Part shown: positions 32,387 through 41,335 of the stretch, piece after piece
Layout: each line of letters opens with the position of its first letter
Numbering within the stretch: the stretch's first letter is position 1
NCBI RefSeq assembly: GCF_036173105.1
Contig: NZ_CP108053.1
Coordinates: 8,866,001-8,930,000, forward strand
Source of the DNA: Streptomyces sp. NBC_00287
GTDB taxonomy: Bacteria; Actinomycetota; Actinomycetes; Streptomycetales; Streptomycetaceae
DNA length: 64,000 nt
Direction of reading: 5' to 3'
Program-made: the position numbers and the translations under genes
The notes under the pieces: model-generated
Database searches by the model: none
What the model was told of the DNA's origin: nothing
The model's input: only the letters and a program-made list of their open reading frames with translations

Positions 32387-34054
32387 TCACCTGCGATAAA
32401 TGCTGATCGAATGCCCGACCGTATCGATCGGACGACTACTGTCGATCAACTCGGCCAGCCGCCCGGTTGCCTTGGCGACCGAGGTGTCCGACACGACCAG
32501 CAGTCCGCGCACCTCCCGAGCCGGCACCGTACGCGGGTCGGTGGCCTCGATGCCGTAGAAGGACGGCACACCGCTGCCCTTGTAGACGAGCCAGATCCGT
32601 TCGCCCTCGTACTGCTCCCGCAGCCGGTCCGCCAGTCGGCCCAGATCCTGCCCCCAGTCCACCGCAGCGTCGTGCAGCCGCAGATGGGTCTTCGCCGGAC
32701 CGCCGAACGCCTCATTGGAGTACGGCAGATAGTAGGGAAACGTCCGCAGCGAGCTGACCGCCACGAATGCCACCAGCGCCGCCGTCACCAACGCGGCGCG
32801 CACCCGCGTACGGCAGCTTCCGACCGCCGCCACACAGCCCGCCGCCACCGCGAGGAACATCGGCACGAACACCGCGTACCGCGTCCCGAAGTCCCGCGAG
32901 CCCTGCATGGCCGCGGCCAGCAGCACCGCCGTGGGCACGAGCAGATACGGCGCCGCGGGCCGCAACCGCCGTACCGCCAAGACCGCCACGGCACCCGCGA
33001 TCCACAGGGCCAGCATCCCGAGCGGGGTCTTCACCAGCAGCGCGGCGGGGAGGTAGTACCAGAGCGAGCCGGTGTAAAGCCGCCCGAACAGGAATCCCTG
33101 CCACGGCTGGTCCTCGAAGGCGAACTGGATCCGCATCCCGTCCCGATACGCCTCCGGGAACGGCAACAGCTCGACGGCCAGGCCCCGCAGCCCGTGCACC
33201 GAAGGGACTTCCTGCTCCGGCACCCAGCGCAGCCGCGAATCGACCACCAGATAGGTGGCCCATACGACGGCCACCGCGACCAGCGCCACGACGGCGGCGC
33301 CCGCCGCGGCTCGCCGGAACGCCACACGCCGACCCAGCCCCGACGCCCCCCACCACACCGACACCGCGGCAAGACCCATCAGCACCGGCACCGCGGGCAG
33401 CGCGCTCATCTTCGTGGCCAGCGCCCCCCCGAGCGCCGCCCCGGCGAGCGGCAGGTACAGCCGTGGCCGCAGGCGCGCCCGCCACAGCAGCCACACCGAG
33501 GTCAGCAGGAAGCCCGCCGCGGGTACGTCCAGCGTGGCCAGCGAGCCGTGCGCGACGAGGTCGGGGGAGAAGCAGTACAGGGCCATGGCGGTCAACGCGG
33601 CGGCCGGACCGGCCAGTTCGCGCGCGAAGGCGAAGACCACCAGCCCGAACAGCAGCGTCAGCACGATCACCGGAAGGCGTGCGAACAGCATCAGCCGCCA
33701 GGGATCGTTGCCCGACGCGTACAGCAGATGCCGCCCCACCTGGCCCTGGTCGCCCTCGAAGGAGGCGTCGTAACGCGGATCGGCGAGCGCCACCCCGGCG
33801 CCCACGACCAGCTTGCCCAGCGGGGGATGCTCCGGGTTGAGGCGCAGGCTGTGCTCGTGGAGGTAGACGGCGGCCGTACCCACGTATACGGGCTCGTCGA
33901 TGGTCGGCGTCTGCTGTACGGCAGTTGTCACCATGGCCACCGCCATCTGGGCGAGCAGCACGACCACCAGGAGCGGCACGAGCCAGGGCCGACGAAGCGG
34001 TTGCGGCGACTCGACGGCCACGGGGCGGGTGTCCAGGAGTTCGCGTGCCATCAT
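32387..34054 (-). CDS. GT39-like polytopic glycosyltransferase
   Basis: 555 aa with about 10-12 membrane helices. Near the N-terminus is the acidic pair TIDEPVYVGT followed by NPEHPPLGKL, the GT-C/ArnT-PMT signature in the first external loop where lipid-linked sugar is used. The last 100 residues form an external soluble part (LRLHDAAVDWGQDLGRLADRL). It would transfer a polyprenyl-phosphate-linked sugar to a protein or polymer outside the membrane. The gene lies alone, 92 bp downstream of the PAP2-like gene on the same strand, so possibly co-transcribed. Confidence 0.82.
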   Translation of the reverse strand: MMARELLDTRPVAVESPQPLRRPWLVPLLVVVLLAQMAVAMVTTAVQQTPTIDEPVYVGTAAVYLHEHSLRLNPEHPPLGKLVVGAGVALADPRYDASFEGDQGQVGRHLLYASGNDPWRLMLFARLPVIVLTLLFGLVVFAFARELAGPAAALTAMALYCFSPDLVAHGSLATLDVPAAGFLLTSVWLLWRARLRPRLYLPLAGAALGGALATKMSALPAVPVLMGLAAVSVWWGASGLGRRVAFRRAAAGAAVVALVAVAVVWATYLVVDSRLRWVPEQEVPSVHGLRGLAVELLPFPEAYRDGMRIQFAFEDQPWQGFLFGRLYTGSLWYYLPAALLVKTPLGMLALWIAGAVAVLAVRRLRPAAPYLLVPTAVLLAAAMQGSRDFGTRYAVFVPMFLAVAAGCVAAVGSCRTRVRAALVTAALVAFVAVSSLRTFPYYLPYSNEAFGGPAKTHLRLHDAAVDWGQDLGRLADRLREQYEGERIWLVYKGSGVPSFYGIEATDPRTVPAREVRGLLVVSDTSVAKATGRLAELIDSSRPIDTVGHSISIYRR

Positions 34055-34146
34055 CCGCCCCGCGGTGCGACCGGCCGCTCGGTGGCGGGAGGGGTGTTGC
34101 GGCGCCTCATGCGCCTACTGTGCACCAGCTCCCGCCACCGGGGGCG

Positions 34147-36084
34147 TCACCGCTTCAGGAGTCGTACCGACAGACCTTCCGCCGTGTAGACGGGTACGGC
34201 GCGCAGGCGGTCGGAGTTCAGCTCGATCCGGTCGAACTGGCCGCGCAGCGCCGCGGCATGCAGCACCGGCACCGTGCTGCCCACGGTCGGCGGACGCTCG
34301 GTGTCCAGGTGCAGCGAGAGCGTGGCGCCCTCCTCCAGCCGGGCGCGCCGCTTCACCCACAGGGCAGGCGTACGACCCGCGCGCAGCGTCACCGCGAGCG
34401 TGCCGGAGTCCTGGACGTAACCGCCCTCGACCCGCGTCGTCGTGGCCACCCGCAGCGTGCCGGCGCCCGTCACCCGCACATCGCCGCGGCCCAGGGCCCG
34501 CGACGAACCGGCGATCAGCGCACCGCCCTCCACCACGGTCCCGCCGTCGTAGCGGTTGTTGCCGGTCAGCGTGAGCGTTCCGGTACCCCGCTTGGTCAGA
34601 CCGCCCTCGCCCACGATGTCGTTGCGCCAGCTGTCGGCCGCGTGGAAGCCGCCCGCCGCCGCGTCCAGCGTGACCGTCACATCGGTGTCGAAGGCGCCGT
34701 ATCCGTCCGCCGCGGCGAACAGGTTCAGCCGCCCCCACTGCTCGAAGCCGTCCAGCAGGACGTACCCGGAGGGCAGCGCGGTGCCGGCCAGCACCGCGCG
34801 CCGCTGCTCCGCGTCCAGGTAGGGCAGCCGCGTCTCCAGCAGCACCTCCGCGCCCTTCGGCACGGTCAGCGGCAGGTCGCGGCCGCGTCGGTCGAGGATG
34901 TACGTCAGACGGGGGCGCACGGAGCGGGCGTTGGCGTCCCGGTCGGCGTACGGGTCGGTGTCGGGCTCGGCCGTGTGCGCGTAGGCGTACAGCTCGTCGG
35001 CCGAAGCGCCGGTGTGCGCCTGGAAGTACGCCAGGGCCTGGGCGCGGGCCGCGGACTTCAGTTCGGCGTTCGCGGGGTCGGCCAGGGCGGCCGCCGCCAG
35101 CGCCGTGGCCATCACCCGGCCGCCGATGACGTCGACGGGGGAGTGCATACCGGCCACGATGCGGGTGTCGGCGAGGGCGAAGGCGTGCGTGACGAGCTCC
35201 TGGAAGCGCTCGGGTATCGCGTACGCGAAGGCCAGCGAGGCCAGGTGCAGGGCGTTGGTGTGGCCGCTGGGGAAGCCGCCGTCCTCGGCCGGGTTGGTGC
35301 TGCGCTGGCGCAGCAGCTGCGGGGCGACGACGACCTCGGAGTCGTACACCGGGTAGCCGAGCGCGTCCTTCTGTCCGGTGTCGACGACCTCGCTGTCCTC
35401 GTTCATGCGCCACGGACGCGGGTACTGGTAGGCGAACTTGGCCGGGTTCCCGGAGGCGAACGGGCCGCGCACGGTGTCGACCAGCTGGGCCACCTTGCCG
35501 AGCTCCGAGCTCTGCGAGCCCGCGCCGAGCGCCGATCCGGCCGGGGCGCCGGCGGGCACCGCGTCGCTGATGGTGGTGGCCGGCGTGCCGTCGGGAGCGC
35601 TGGTGATCGAGGTGACCGCCTTGGCGCCCGCCCGGTACAGGTCGGCGAGCGGTCCGAGGCCCGCGATCATCGCGTAGCTCTGGTGCTGGCGGTCGACGAT
35701 GAAAGCCTGCTTCGCCTGCTCCGCCGTCCGCGTGGTCGTGACGCGCACGCAGTGACGCACATTGGCGCGCAGCACCTCGGCCATGAGCGGGGTGCCGGTG
35801 TTCCAGGCGTCGCCGGTCTTCCACACCTCGGCGAAGCCGCCGAGGATCCGGACCACCGCGTTGGTCTCGGGCGTGAGGTTCGCGACGATGTTCGTGCGGT
35901 AGTCGTCGACGAACGCGGCGGCACCGGCGGCGGCCTTGGCGTCCGCGGCGGCCAGCCAGGTCACGAACGTGGGCGCGGCCAGCACGCCCGCCGAGGCACC
36001 CAGGGACGTCCTGAGGAAACCCCTTCTGTTCAGGGCGGTTTCACTGACCGGTGCGGGGGATCGGTGCCCGGCGGTAGACGGCAT
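34147..36084 (-). CDS. Tat-exported PAP2/vanadium haloperoxidase-like protein with autotransporter-type repeat
   Basis: 645 aa. The Tat signal is NRRGFLRTSLGASAG (residues 19-33). A PAP2/haloperoxidase-type active site is complete: KFAYQYPRP (near 215-223), FPSGHTN (near 270), DTRIVAGMHSPVD (near 305-317). After about residue 480 comes a Gly/Thr-rich strand TKRGTGTLTLTGNNRYDGG typical of the autotransporter-associated beta-strand repeat, then a beta-helix-like tail. The enzyme half resembles secreted acid phosphatases or haloperoxidases; the tail probably mediates surface attachment or stability. Substrate unknown. Confidence 0.82.
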   Translation of the reverse strand: MPSTAGHRSPAPVSETALNRRGFLRTSLGASAGVLAAPTFVTWLAAADAKAAAGAAAFVDDYRTNIVANLTPETNAVVRILGGFAEVWKTGDAWNTGTPLMAEVLRANVRHCVRVTTTRTAEQAKQAFIVDRQHQSYAMIAGLGPLADLYRAGAKAVTSITSAPDGTPATTISDAVPAGAPAGSALGAGSQSSELGKVAQLVDTVRGPFASGNPAKFAYQYPRPWRMNEDSEVVDTGQKDALGYPVYDSEVVVAPQLLRQRSTNPAEDGGFPSGHTNALHLASLAFAYAIPERFQELVTHAFALADTRIVAGMHSPVDVIGGRVMATALAAAALADPANAELKSAARAQALAYFQAHTGASADELYAYAHTAEPDTDPYADRDANARSVRPRLTYILDRRGRDLPLTVPKGAEVLLETRLPYLDAEQRRAVLAGTALPSGYVLLDGFEQWGRLNLFAAADGYGAFDTDVTVTLDAAAGGFHAADSWRNDIVGEGGLTKRGTGTLTLTGNNRYDGGTVVEGGALIAGSSRALGRGDVRVTGAGTLRVATTTRVEGGYVQDSGTLAVTLRAGRTPALWVKRRARLEEGATLSLHLDTERPPTVGSTVPVLHAAALRGQFDRIELNSDRLRAVPVYTAEGLSVRLLKR

Positions 36085-36277
36085 GCGACTGCCTCTCTGG
36101 TGCTCTTCGGCCCTGCGGCCGGGAGGGGATCGAAGTGAGCGACTCGACTGTTGTGCGCGCCTGATGACCGTCTGTACGGAAGGCGGACGGTCCGTGCGCA
36201 GAGAGGATCGAGTCGTACGAGCGAAGATCTACGGGCGAGTTGTGTCGGTCGCGGGAGCACTCGGCGACCGGCGCATG

Positions 36278-37186
36278 TCAGAGAAGTGAACTAGAAAGCG
36301 CTATCGCCCCTGTGACCGGCGGTACTGCGAGCGGCTTGGGCCGGGCGTGCGGCGCGCTTTCTGCGAGCGCGGACACGAAGGCGTCGTACAGCGCGGGCTG
36401 GGCGAGGATCGTGCCGCCCGCGACGACCACGTCGTCCACTTCGACTCCGCGCGAGGCGAGCCGCCCGACGAGTCCGGCCAGCGACCGGCCGCCCTCGGCG
36501 ACCACGGCACGGGCGAGCGAGGAACCCGCCTCGGCCGCCGCGAACACCACGGAAGCGTGACTGCCCCACTCGGCGGAGACGTCCTTGGCGGACTCCAAAG
36601 CGGCCCCCAGCGCGGGCACTTCGGCGACCTCGAACGCGGCGACGAGCCCCTCGGCCAGCGCATCGGGCGTATCGCCCCGGTCGTGCGCCGCCCACACGGC
36701 CCGTACGGCCTCACGGACCAGACCGGCCGAGCCGCCCTCGTCGCCGAGGACCGCGCCCCAGCCGCCGACCTGGAGCGGCGTGCCGTCGGCAAGTCGCCCG
36801 GCCGCGACGGAACCGGTGCCGGCCACGAGACCGACGCCCTTGTCCAGGCCCGCGGCGGGGACGAGCAGTTCGGCGTCGCCCACGACCAGCGCGGGCGCGT
36901 CGAAGTGGAGTTGCAGAGCGGTACGGATCTGGGCGCACTGGCGCGGGGTCTCGCAGGCGTGTCCGCCGACCGCCACGGCGGCCGGGCGTCTGCCGCTCGG
37001 CAGTGCCTCGGCGACCAGTGCGGCGAGCCAGCCGGCGGCGGCCACGGGATCGTGCGGCCGCCAGCCGCTGCTGCTGCGGACGCGGTCGGCGACCGGCTCC
37101 GCGCCCGCGACGGCGCGCAGATGCGTCTTGGTGCCGCCCACGTCGATGCCGACCACGAGCGGGGACAGAGGAGAAGCGTCCTGCAC
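36278..37186 (-). CDS. BadF/BadG-type ATPase, probable amino-sugar kinase
   Basis: 302 aa ASKHA-fold protein. It has the phosphate-1 motif VVGIDVGGTKTHLRAV (residues 11-26), ALVVGDAELLVP, then VGLVAGTGSVAAG and GGWGAVLGDEGGSAGLVREAV, the signature of the BadF/N-acetylglucosamine kinase-like family. It likely phosphorylates a sugar in the cytoplasm. It is divergent from a ROK regulator (37456) with a 24-bp palindrome between them, and an importer operon follows that regulator. So it is probably the kinase of the imported sugar, perhaps an amino sugar; that is inference from family and context. GTG is the start. Confidence 0.82.
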   Translation of the reverse strand: MQDASPLSPLVVGIDVGGTKTHLRAVAGAEPVADRVRSSSGWRPHDPVAAAGWLAALVAEALPSGRRPAAVAVGGHACETPRQCAQIRTALQLHFDAPALVVGDAELLVPAAGLDKGVGLVAGTGSVAAGRLADGTPLQVGGWGAVLGDEGGSAGLVREAVRAVWAAHDRGDTPDALAEGLVAAFEVAEVPALGAALESAKDVSAEWGSHASVVFAAAEAGSSLARAVVAEGGRSLAGLVGRLASRGVEVDDVVVAGGTILAQPALYDAFVSALAESAPHARPKPLAVPPVTGAIALSSSLL

Positions 37187-37312
37187 GGATTCTCTTTCGT
37201 CGTTGCAGTCATCTGCGACGGCGGGCGAACCGCGCCTGGACAGGAAGGGGATGTCGGTCGGGAAGCCTCGGGACAGGCTTCTGAGGAGTGCGGCAGGCGA
37301 GTACCGCCGGAG

Positions 37313-37336
37313 TTCGTTAGGAAGTTAACTAACGAA
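37313..37336. promoter_or_regulatory. palindromic operator between kinase and ROK regulator
   Basis: TTCGTTAG (37313-37320) and CTAACGAA (37329-37336) are perfect inverted 8-bp arms, spacer GAAGTTAA, with AGTTAACT nested inside. It is an AT-rich island in a GC-rich spacer, similar in style to known ROK/XylR sites of actinobacteria. It lies 127 bp before the kinase start and 120 bp before the regulator start. Confidence 0.75.
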
Positions 37337-37455
37337 GTAGGGTGCGTCAAGAGGCGCGGAAATCCCGGCGCTGATTGCCCGATCACCCGACGCCGAACGA
37401 TCCTTGCGGCCGGACGGATCCACACCGGACGGCCACCGCACGACCTGGGGAGACC

Positions 37456-38577
37456 ATGGACCTGAGCGAGAGCGCGCGTGCGGTGTTCGCCGTGCTGGCC
37501 GGGGCGAGCGCCGCCACCCGGCCCCGGCTCGCGGCGGACGCGGGCCTGTCGAAACCGACCGTGTCCTCCGCCGTCGCCGAGTTGGAGGCCGTCGGCCTCG
37601 CGGCCCACTCCGGCACCGCGTCCGGCGCCACCGGCCGCTCCGCCGCCGTCTACCGGCTCGGCCCGGCCGCCGGCGCCGTCCTCGCCGTGGACCTCGGCCC
37701 CGACCGGACCCGGGTCCGCGGCTGCGCCCTCGACGGCACCCCGCTCGCCGAGGGCGACGGCCCCCGCGCCGAGGCCGCCGACACCGTCCGTACGGCCCTT
37801 GCCGCGCTGCCCGCCGACGCCCCGCTGCGCGCCGTCGTCGTCGCCGTCGGCGATGTCACCACCCGCGACCGGGACGGCACCGGCATGCGGCCCGCGACCG
37901 CCAAGGCGGGCCCCGTCTACGACGCCATGGCCGTCGCCCTGCCCCAGGGCGTCCCCGTGCACCTGGAGAACAACGTCAACTGCGCGGCGCTCGCCGAACT
38001 GCACGAGGGCGCCGCGCTCGGCCGCGACACCTTCGGCTATCTGCGGATCGGCGTCGGTATCGGCCTCGGCATCGTCATCGGCGGCCGGGTGCTGCGCGGC
38101 GCCAGCGGCGCGGCCGGCGAGGTGGCCCGTCTGCCCTACCCCTGGGACCAGGGCCGCGAACCGCGCCGCGAAGCCCTGGAGGAACACATCGGCGTGCGGT
38201 CCCTGATGCGTCGTACGGCGGCAGCCTGGCGGGACGACGACGGGCCCTGCCCCCGGACCGCCGAGCGCCTCTTCGCCCTCGCCGACCAGGGCCACGGCAC
38301 GGCACAGGCCGTGGTCGCCGGGCACGCCGCCGACATCGGCAGGCTCGCCGCCGCCGTGGCCGCCGTGCTGGATCCGGGCCTGATCGTGCTCGGCGGTGCG
38401 GTCGGCGCGCACCCCCAGCTGCTGTCCGGGGTGCGGGCCGAGCTCGCCGCGCTGAGCTGGCCGACCGACGTCGTGAGCAGCGCCCTCGGCGACAGCGGAA
38501 CCGTCGTCGGGGCCACCCGGCTCGCGGTGGCCCGCGGAATCCAAACCGTGACCGGCGGGGGCCCGGGCAGGCATTGA
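37456..38577 (+). CDS. ROK family transcriptional regulator
   Basis: 373 aa. A winged HTH occupies residues about 1-55 (ARAVFAVLAG; PRLAADAGLSKPTVSSAVAEL). The ROK domain shows VDLGPDRTRVRG, the ENNVNCAALAELHEG helix and GYLRIGVGIGLGIVIGGRVLRGASGAAGE, but not the CxCG zinc cluster. It is divergent from the BadF-type kinase and upstream of the importer operon, so it likely represses both through the palindrome at 37313. ATG 37456 (MDLSESA) follows a GGGGAGACC site. Confidence 0.88.
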   Translation: MDLSESARAVFAVLAGASAATRPRLAADAGLSKPTVSSAVAELEAVGLAAHSGTASGATGRSAAVYRLGPAAGAVLAVDLGPDRTRVRGCALDGTPLAEGDGPRAEAADTVRTALAALPADAPLRAVVVAVGDVTTRDRDGTGMRPATAKAGPVYDAMAVALPQGVPVHLENNVNCAALAELHEGAALGRDTFGYLRIGVGIGLGIVIGGRVLRGASGAAGEVARLPYPWDQGREPRREALEEHIGVRSLMRRTAAAWRDDDGPCPRTAERLFALADQGHGTAQAVVAGHAADIGRLAAAVAAVLDPGLIVLGGAVGAHPQLLSGVRAELAALSWPTDVVSSALGDSGTVVGATRLAVARGIQTVTGGGPGRH

Positions 38578-38609
38578 CGGACTCCTGCCGCTTCTGCCAA
38601 TGTCCGGAC

Positions 38610-38617
38610 AAGCGCTT
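38610..38617. promoter_or_regulatory. possible LacI-type site AAGCGCTT
   Basis: An 8-bp palindrome centred on GCGC, extended as ACAAGCGCTTTCT, in the 271-bp spacer before the binding-protein gene. It resembles the core of LacI-family operators but is short and 230 bp from the start codon, so support is weak. Confidence 0.25.
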
Positions 38618-38848
38618 TCTGAATCGGCGGGACCCGGTTCAGGGCGGGGCACCGAGCCGTACGGAACGTACGGCGAGCCGGACGAGGGCGTGCTCGTCCG
38701 GACACGGCAGGGACGACGGCCGTGGACCCCCGCCCGCCAGGGCCGCGCGACCGGGCGAGGTCGCGGCAGCCGGAAGGTGCCATCCACAAGGGATCCCGAG
38801 CCGCATCGGCCGGCGGGCGATCCGTCACGCACATCCAGGGAGGACCCG

Positions 38849-40180
38849 GTGGGTCACCAGATCTCGCGCAGAACCCTCTTCCGCACCGCGAGCGGCCTCG
38901 CTGTCGCCGGCACCCTCGGCAGCGCGCTGAGCGCCTGCGGCGGCGGCACCGGCGCCGGCAGCACCAGCAGCGACCTGACCATGATTTGGTGGGGCAGCGA
39001 CGACCGGCACGCGGCCTACAAGAAGGCGCTGGCCTCCTTCCAGAAGGACAACCCCAAGATCAAGATCCGGGAGACCTACTCCGGATACGACGGGTACTTC
39101 GACAAGTTCAACACCAACATCGCCGGCGGCAGCGCCCCCGACCTGCTCCAGATGGACACCGCGCTGGTCGCCCAGTACGCCCGCAAGGGCGTCCTCGCCC
39201 CGCTCGACTCCTACGTCGGCAAGACCCTCGACCTCACCGGCTTCTCCAAGACCCTCCTCGCCGCCGGCACCGTCGACGGCAAGCTCTACGGCGTGCCCTC
39301 CGGCATCGGCGTCAACCAGCTCACCGTCAACCGCAGCGGCCTGGAGGAGCTGGGCCTGACGCTCCCCGACCGCGAGTGGACCTGGGCCGACCTCAAGAAG
39401 ATCGCCACCGACGTCTACAAGAAGAGCGGCGGCAAGACCTACGGTGTCGACGACGGCGGTGGTGGCACCCTGCAGGCCTTCGAGGTCTTCGCCCGCGAGC
39501 ACGGGGAGACGTTCTTCACCGACGACGGCAAGAAGCTCGGCTTCACCTCCGACACCCTCCAGGAGTGGTGGGAGTACTGGGCCGACATGCGCAAGGCCAA
39601 CGCCTCGCCGCCGCCCGCCATCACCTCCGCCGCGCACAACGACCTCACCAAGAACGCGGTTGTCATCGGCAAGGCCCTGTTCACCTTCGACTCCGGCGTC
39701 TACGGCGCGGGCGGCTCGATCACCGACGCGCAGCTGGACTTCCTGCCCACCCCGCAGGGCGACTTCTCCGGCGCCCGCGAGGGCAACTTCGTCAACGGCG
39801 GTGTGCTGCTCAGCGCGACCAAGGCGAGCAAGAAGGTCGCCGACTCGGTGAAGATCATGGCCTTCTTCGCGCAGTCCGAGACGGCGATCAAGGACATGCA
39901 GTTGCTGCGTGGTATTCCGCCGACGGAGAAGGCGCGGAATCTGATCGCCTCGGGGCTGACCGAGACGGACAAGCTGAACATGGAGAACGCGGACTACATC
40001 TCCCAGCGGGTCTCCAAGGCCACCAACGCCCTGCCCGCCCCGGTGCCCCCGCCGCAGGGCGCCGACCAGATCTGGGACCTGCTGTTCCAGTCGAATCTCG
40101 CGGTGGCCTTCGGCAAGAAGTCGATCAAGGGGCAGTTGGGGGAGTTCTTCGATCAGGCGGAGGGCATCTTGGGCGGCTAG
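38849..40180 (+). CDS. sugar ABC transporter substrate-binding lipoprotein
   Basis: 443 aa solute-binding protein. The N-terminus combines a Tat motif (SRRTLFRTASG) with a lipobox ending at Cys30 (ALSAC), so it should be a Tat-exported lipoprotein. The mature part starts DLTMIWWGSDDRH, and the YGVPSGIGVNQL segment is typical of family 1 carbohydrate-binding proteins. GTG 38849 is chosen because GGGAGG lies 5 nt before it; upstream in-frame ATGs would add a 80-residue Arg/Gly-rich stretch. First gene of an operon with two permeases and the enzyme at 42221. Confidence 0.9.
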   Translation: MGHQISRRTLFRTASGLAVAGTLGSALSACGGGTGAGSTSSDLTMIWWGSDDRHAAYKKALASFQKDNPKIKIRETYSGYDGYFDKFNTNIAGGSAPDLLQMDTALVAQYARKGVLAPLDSYVGKTLDLTGFSKTLLAAGTVDGKLYGVPSGIGVNQLTVNRSGLEELGLTLPDREWTWADLKKIATDVYKKSGGKTYGVDDGGGGTLQAFEVFAREHGETFFTDDGKKLGFTSDTLQEWWEYWADMRKANASPPPAITSAAHNDLTKNAVVIGKALFTFDSGVYGAGGSITDAQLDFLPTPQGDFSGAREGNFVNGGVLLSATKASKKVADSVKIMAFFAQSETAIKDMQLLRGIPPTEKARNLIASGLTETDKLNMENADYISQRVSKATNALPAPVPPPQGADQIWDLLFQSNLAVAFGKKSIKGQLGEFFDQAEGILGG

Positions 40181-40221
40181 GCGTTACAGGAGCTGCCGCG
40201 ACAGGTCGTCTTTCGGGTGCT

Positions 40222-40280
40222 GGTCTCGTCGTGGCTTGTCGCGCAGTTCCCCGCGCCCCTGTCGGGGCGCTTCAGCGCCC
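40222..40280. repeat. Streptomyces intergenic repeat element (partial)
   Basis: The stretch containing GTCGCGCAGTTCCCCGCGCC (from 40239) followed by a GGGCGCTTCAGCGCCC hairpin is the reverse complement of a sequence seen very often between streptomycete genes (GGGGCGCGGGGAACTGCGCGA). It lies between the binding-protein stop and the permease start and may form RNA hairpins that lower expression of the downstream permeases. Confidence 0.65.
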
Positions 40281-40321
40281 TGCGTTCGAGAGATACCGGG
40301 AGAGGTCCCAGGGAGATGAGT

Positions 40322-41299
40322 ATGACCACCGCGAAGACCGACGAGGTCGTGAAGGAGTCGCCCGCCCCGGCGACCCCCTCCGACCAGCGGGAGCGCGACC
40401 GCATGCGGCGCCGCCTCGCCAGACGGCGGGGCGGGGGATGGTGGCCCTACCTCTTCCTGGCCCCCTGGTTCGTGGGGCTGTTCGGGCTGACGATCTATCC
40501 GATGCTCGACTCGCTGTATCTGTCCTTCACCAACTTCGACCTGCTCACCCCGGCGCAGTGGGTCGGGACCGACAACTATGAGCGGATGTTCACCGAGGAC
40601 CCGGTCTTCTGGGACTCGGTGCACGCCACGCTCGTGTACGTCGTGGTGTCCGTGCCGCTGAAGCTGGCGCTCGCGCTGGGCGTGGCGATGCTGCTCAACC
40701 GGGATCTGAAGGGCATCGGCCTGTACCGGGCCGCCTTCTATCTGCCGTCGCTGCTGGGCGGGGCCGTGGCTATCGCCATCGTGTGGCGGCAGGTCTTCGG
40801 CGGGGACGGTCTGTTCAACGACTTCCTCGGCTGGTTCGGCATCAAGGGCCAGGACTGGATCTCCAGTCCCGACACCGCGCTCTACACGCTCGTCCTGCTG
40901 GCCGTGTGGCAGTTCGGCACCCCGATGGTCATCTTCCTGGCCGGTCTCAAGCAGTTGCCGAAGGATGTCTACGAGGCGGCGGCGATCGACGGCGCAAGTC
41001 CGGTCACCCGGTTCTTCCGTATCACCCTCCCGCTGCTCACTCCGATCGTCTTTTTCAATGTGGTCCTGCAGATCATCGACGCGTTCAAGACGTTCACCCC
41101 CGCGTTCGTGATCAGCAACGGCTCCGGCGGACCGCTCAACTCGACCATGTTGTACTCCCTGTACCTGTACAAGAAGGGCTTCACCGACCTCCAGATGGGA
41201 TACGCCTCGGCACTGGCCTGGGTGCTGTTCCTGGTCATCGCAGGCTTCACGGCGGTCAACTTCATCGCCAGCCGCTACTGGGTCCATTACGACGACTGA
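40322..41299 (+). CDS. carbohydrate ABC transporter permease (MalF type)
   Basis: 325 aa, basic soluble N-terminus (RERDRMRRRLARRRGGG) and six membrane helices, EAA loop PKDVYEAAAIDGASPV. ATG 40322 has GGGAG 6-7 nt upstream; ATG 40316 two codons earlier is also possible. It is separated from the binding-protein gene by a repeat element but clearly belongs to the same importer. Confidence 0.92.
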   Translation: MTTAKTDEVVKESPAPATPSDQRERDRMRRRLARRRGGGWWPYLFLAPWFVGLFGLTIYPMLDSLYLSFTNFDLLTPAQWVGTDNYERMFTEDPVFWDSVHATLVYVVVSVPLKLALALGVAMLLNRDLKGIGLYRAAFYLPSLLGGAVAIAIVWRQVFGGDGLFNDFLGWFGIKGQDWISSPDTALYTLVLLAVWQFGTPMVIFLAGLKQLPKDVYEAAAIDGASPVTRFFRITLPLLTPIVFFNVVLQIIDAFKTFTPAFVISNGSGGPLNSTMLYSLYLYKKGFTDLQMGYASALAWVLFLVIAGFTAVNFIASRYWVHYDD

Positions 41300-41335
41300 C
41301 GCCGCCCGACGTCTGAGCGAGGAGTCCTTCACCCC

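Noticed and set aside
36166..36192. GACCGTC-N13-GACGGTC hairpin in the spacer before the PAP2-like gene
   Set aside because: 7-bp stem in GC-rich spacer, common by chance; no second copy or U-tract.
38610..38617. LacI operator controlling the importer at 38849
   Set aside because: Listed with low confidence only: the palindrome is just 8 bp and far from the start; the ROK palindrome at 37313 is a better regulator site.
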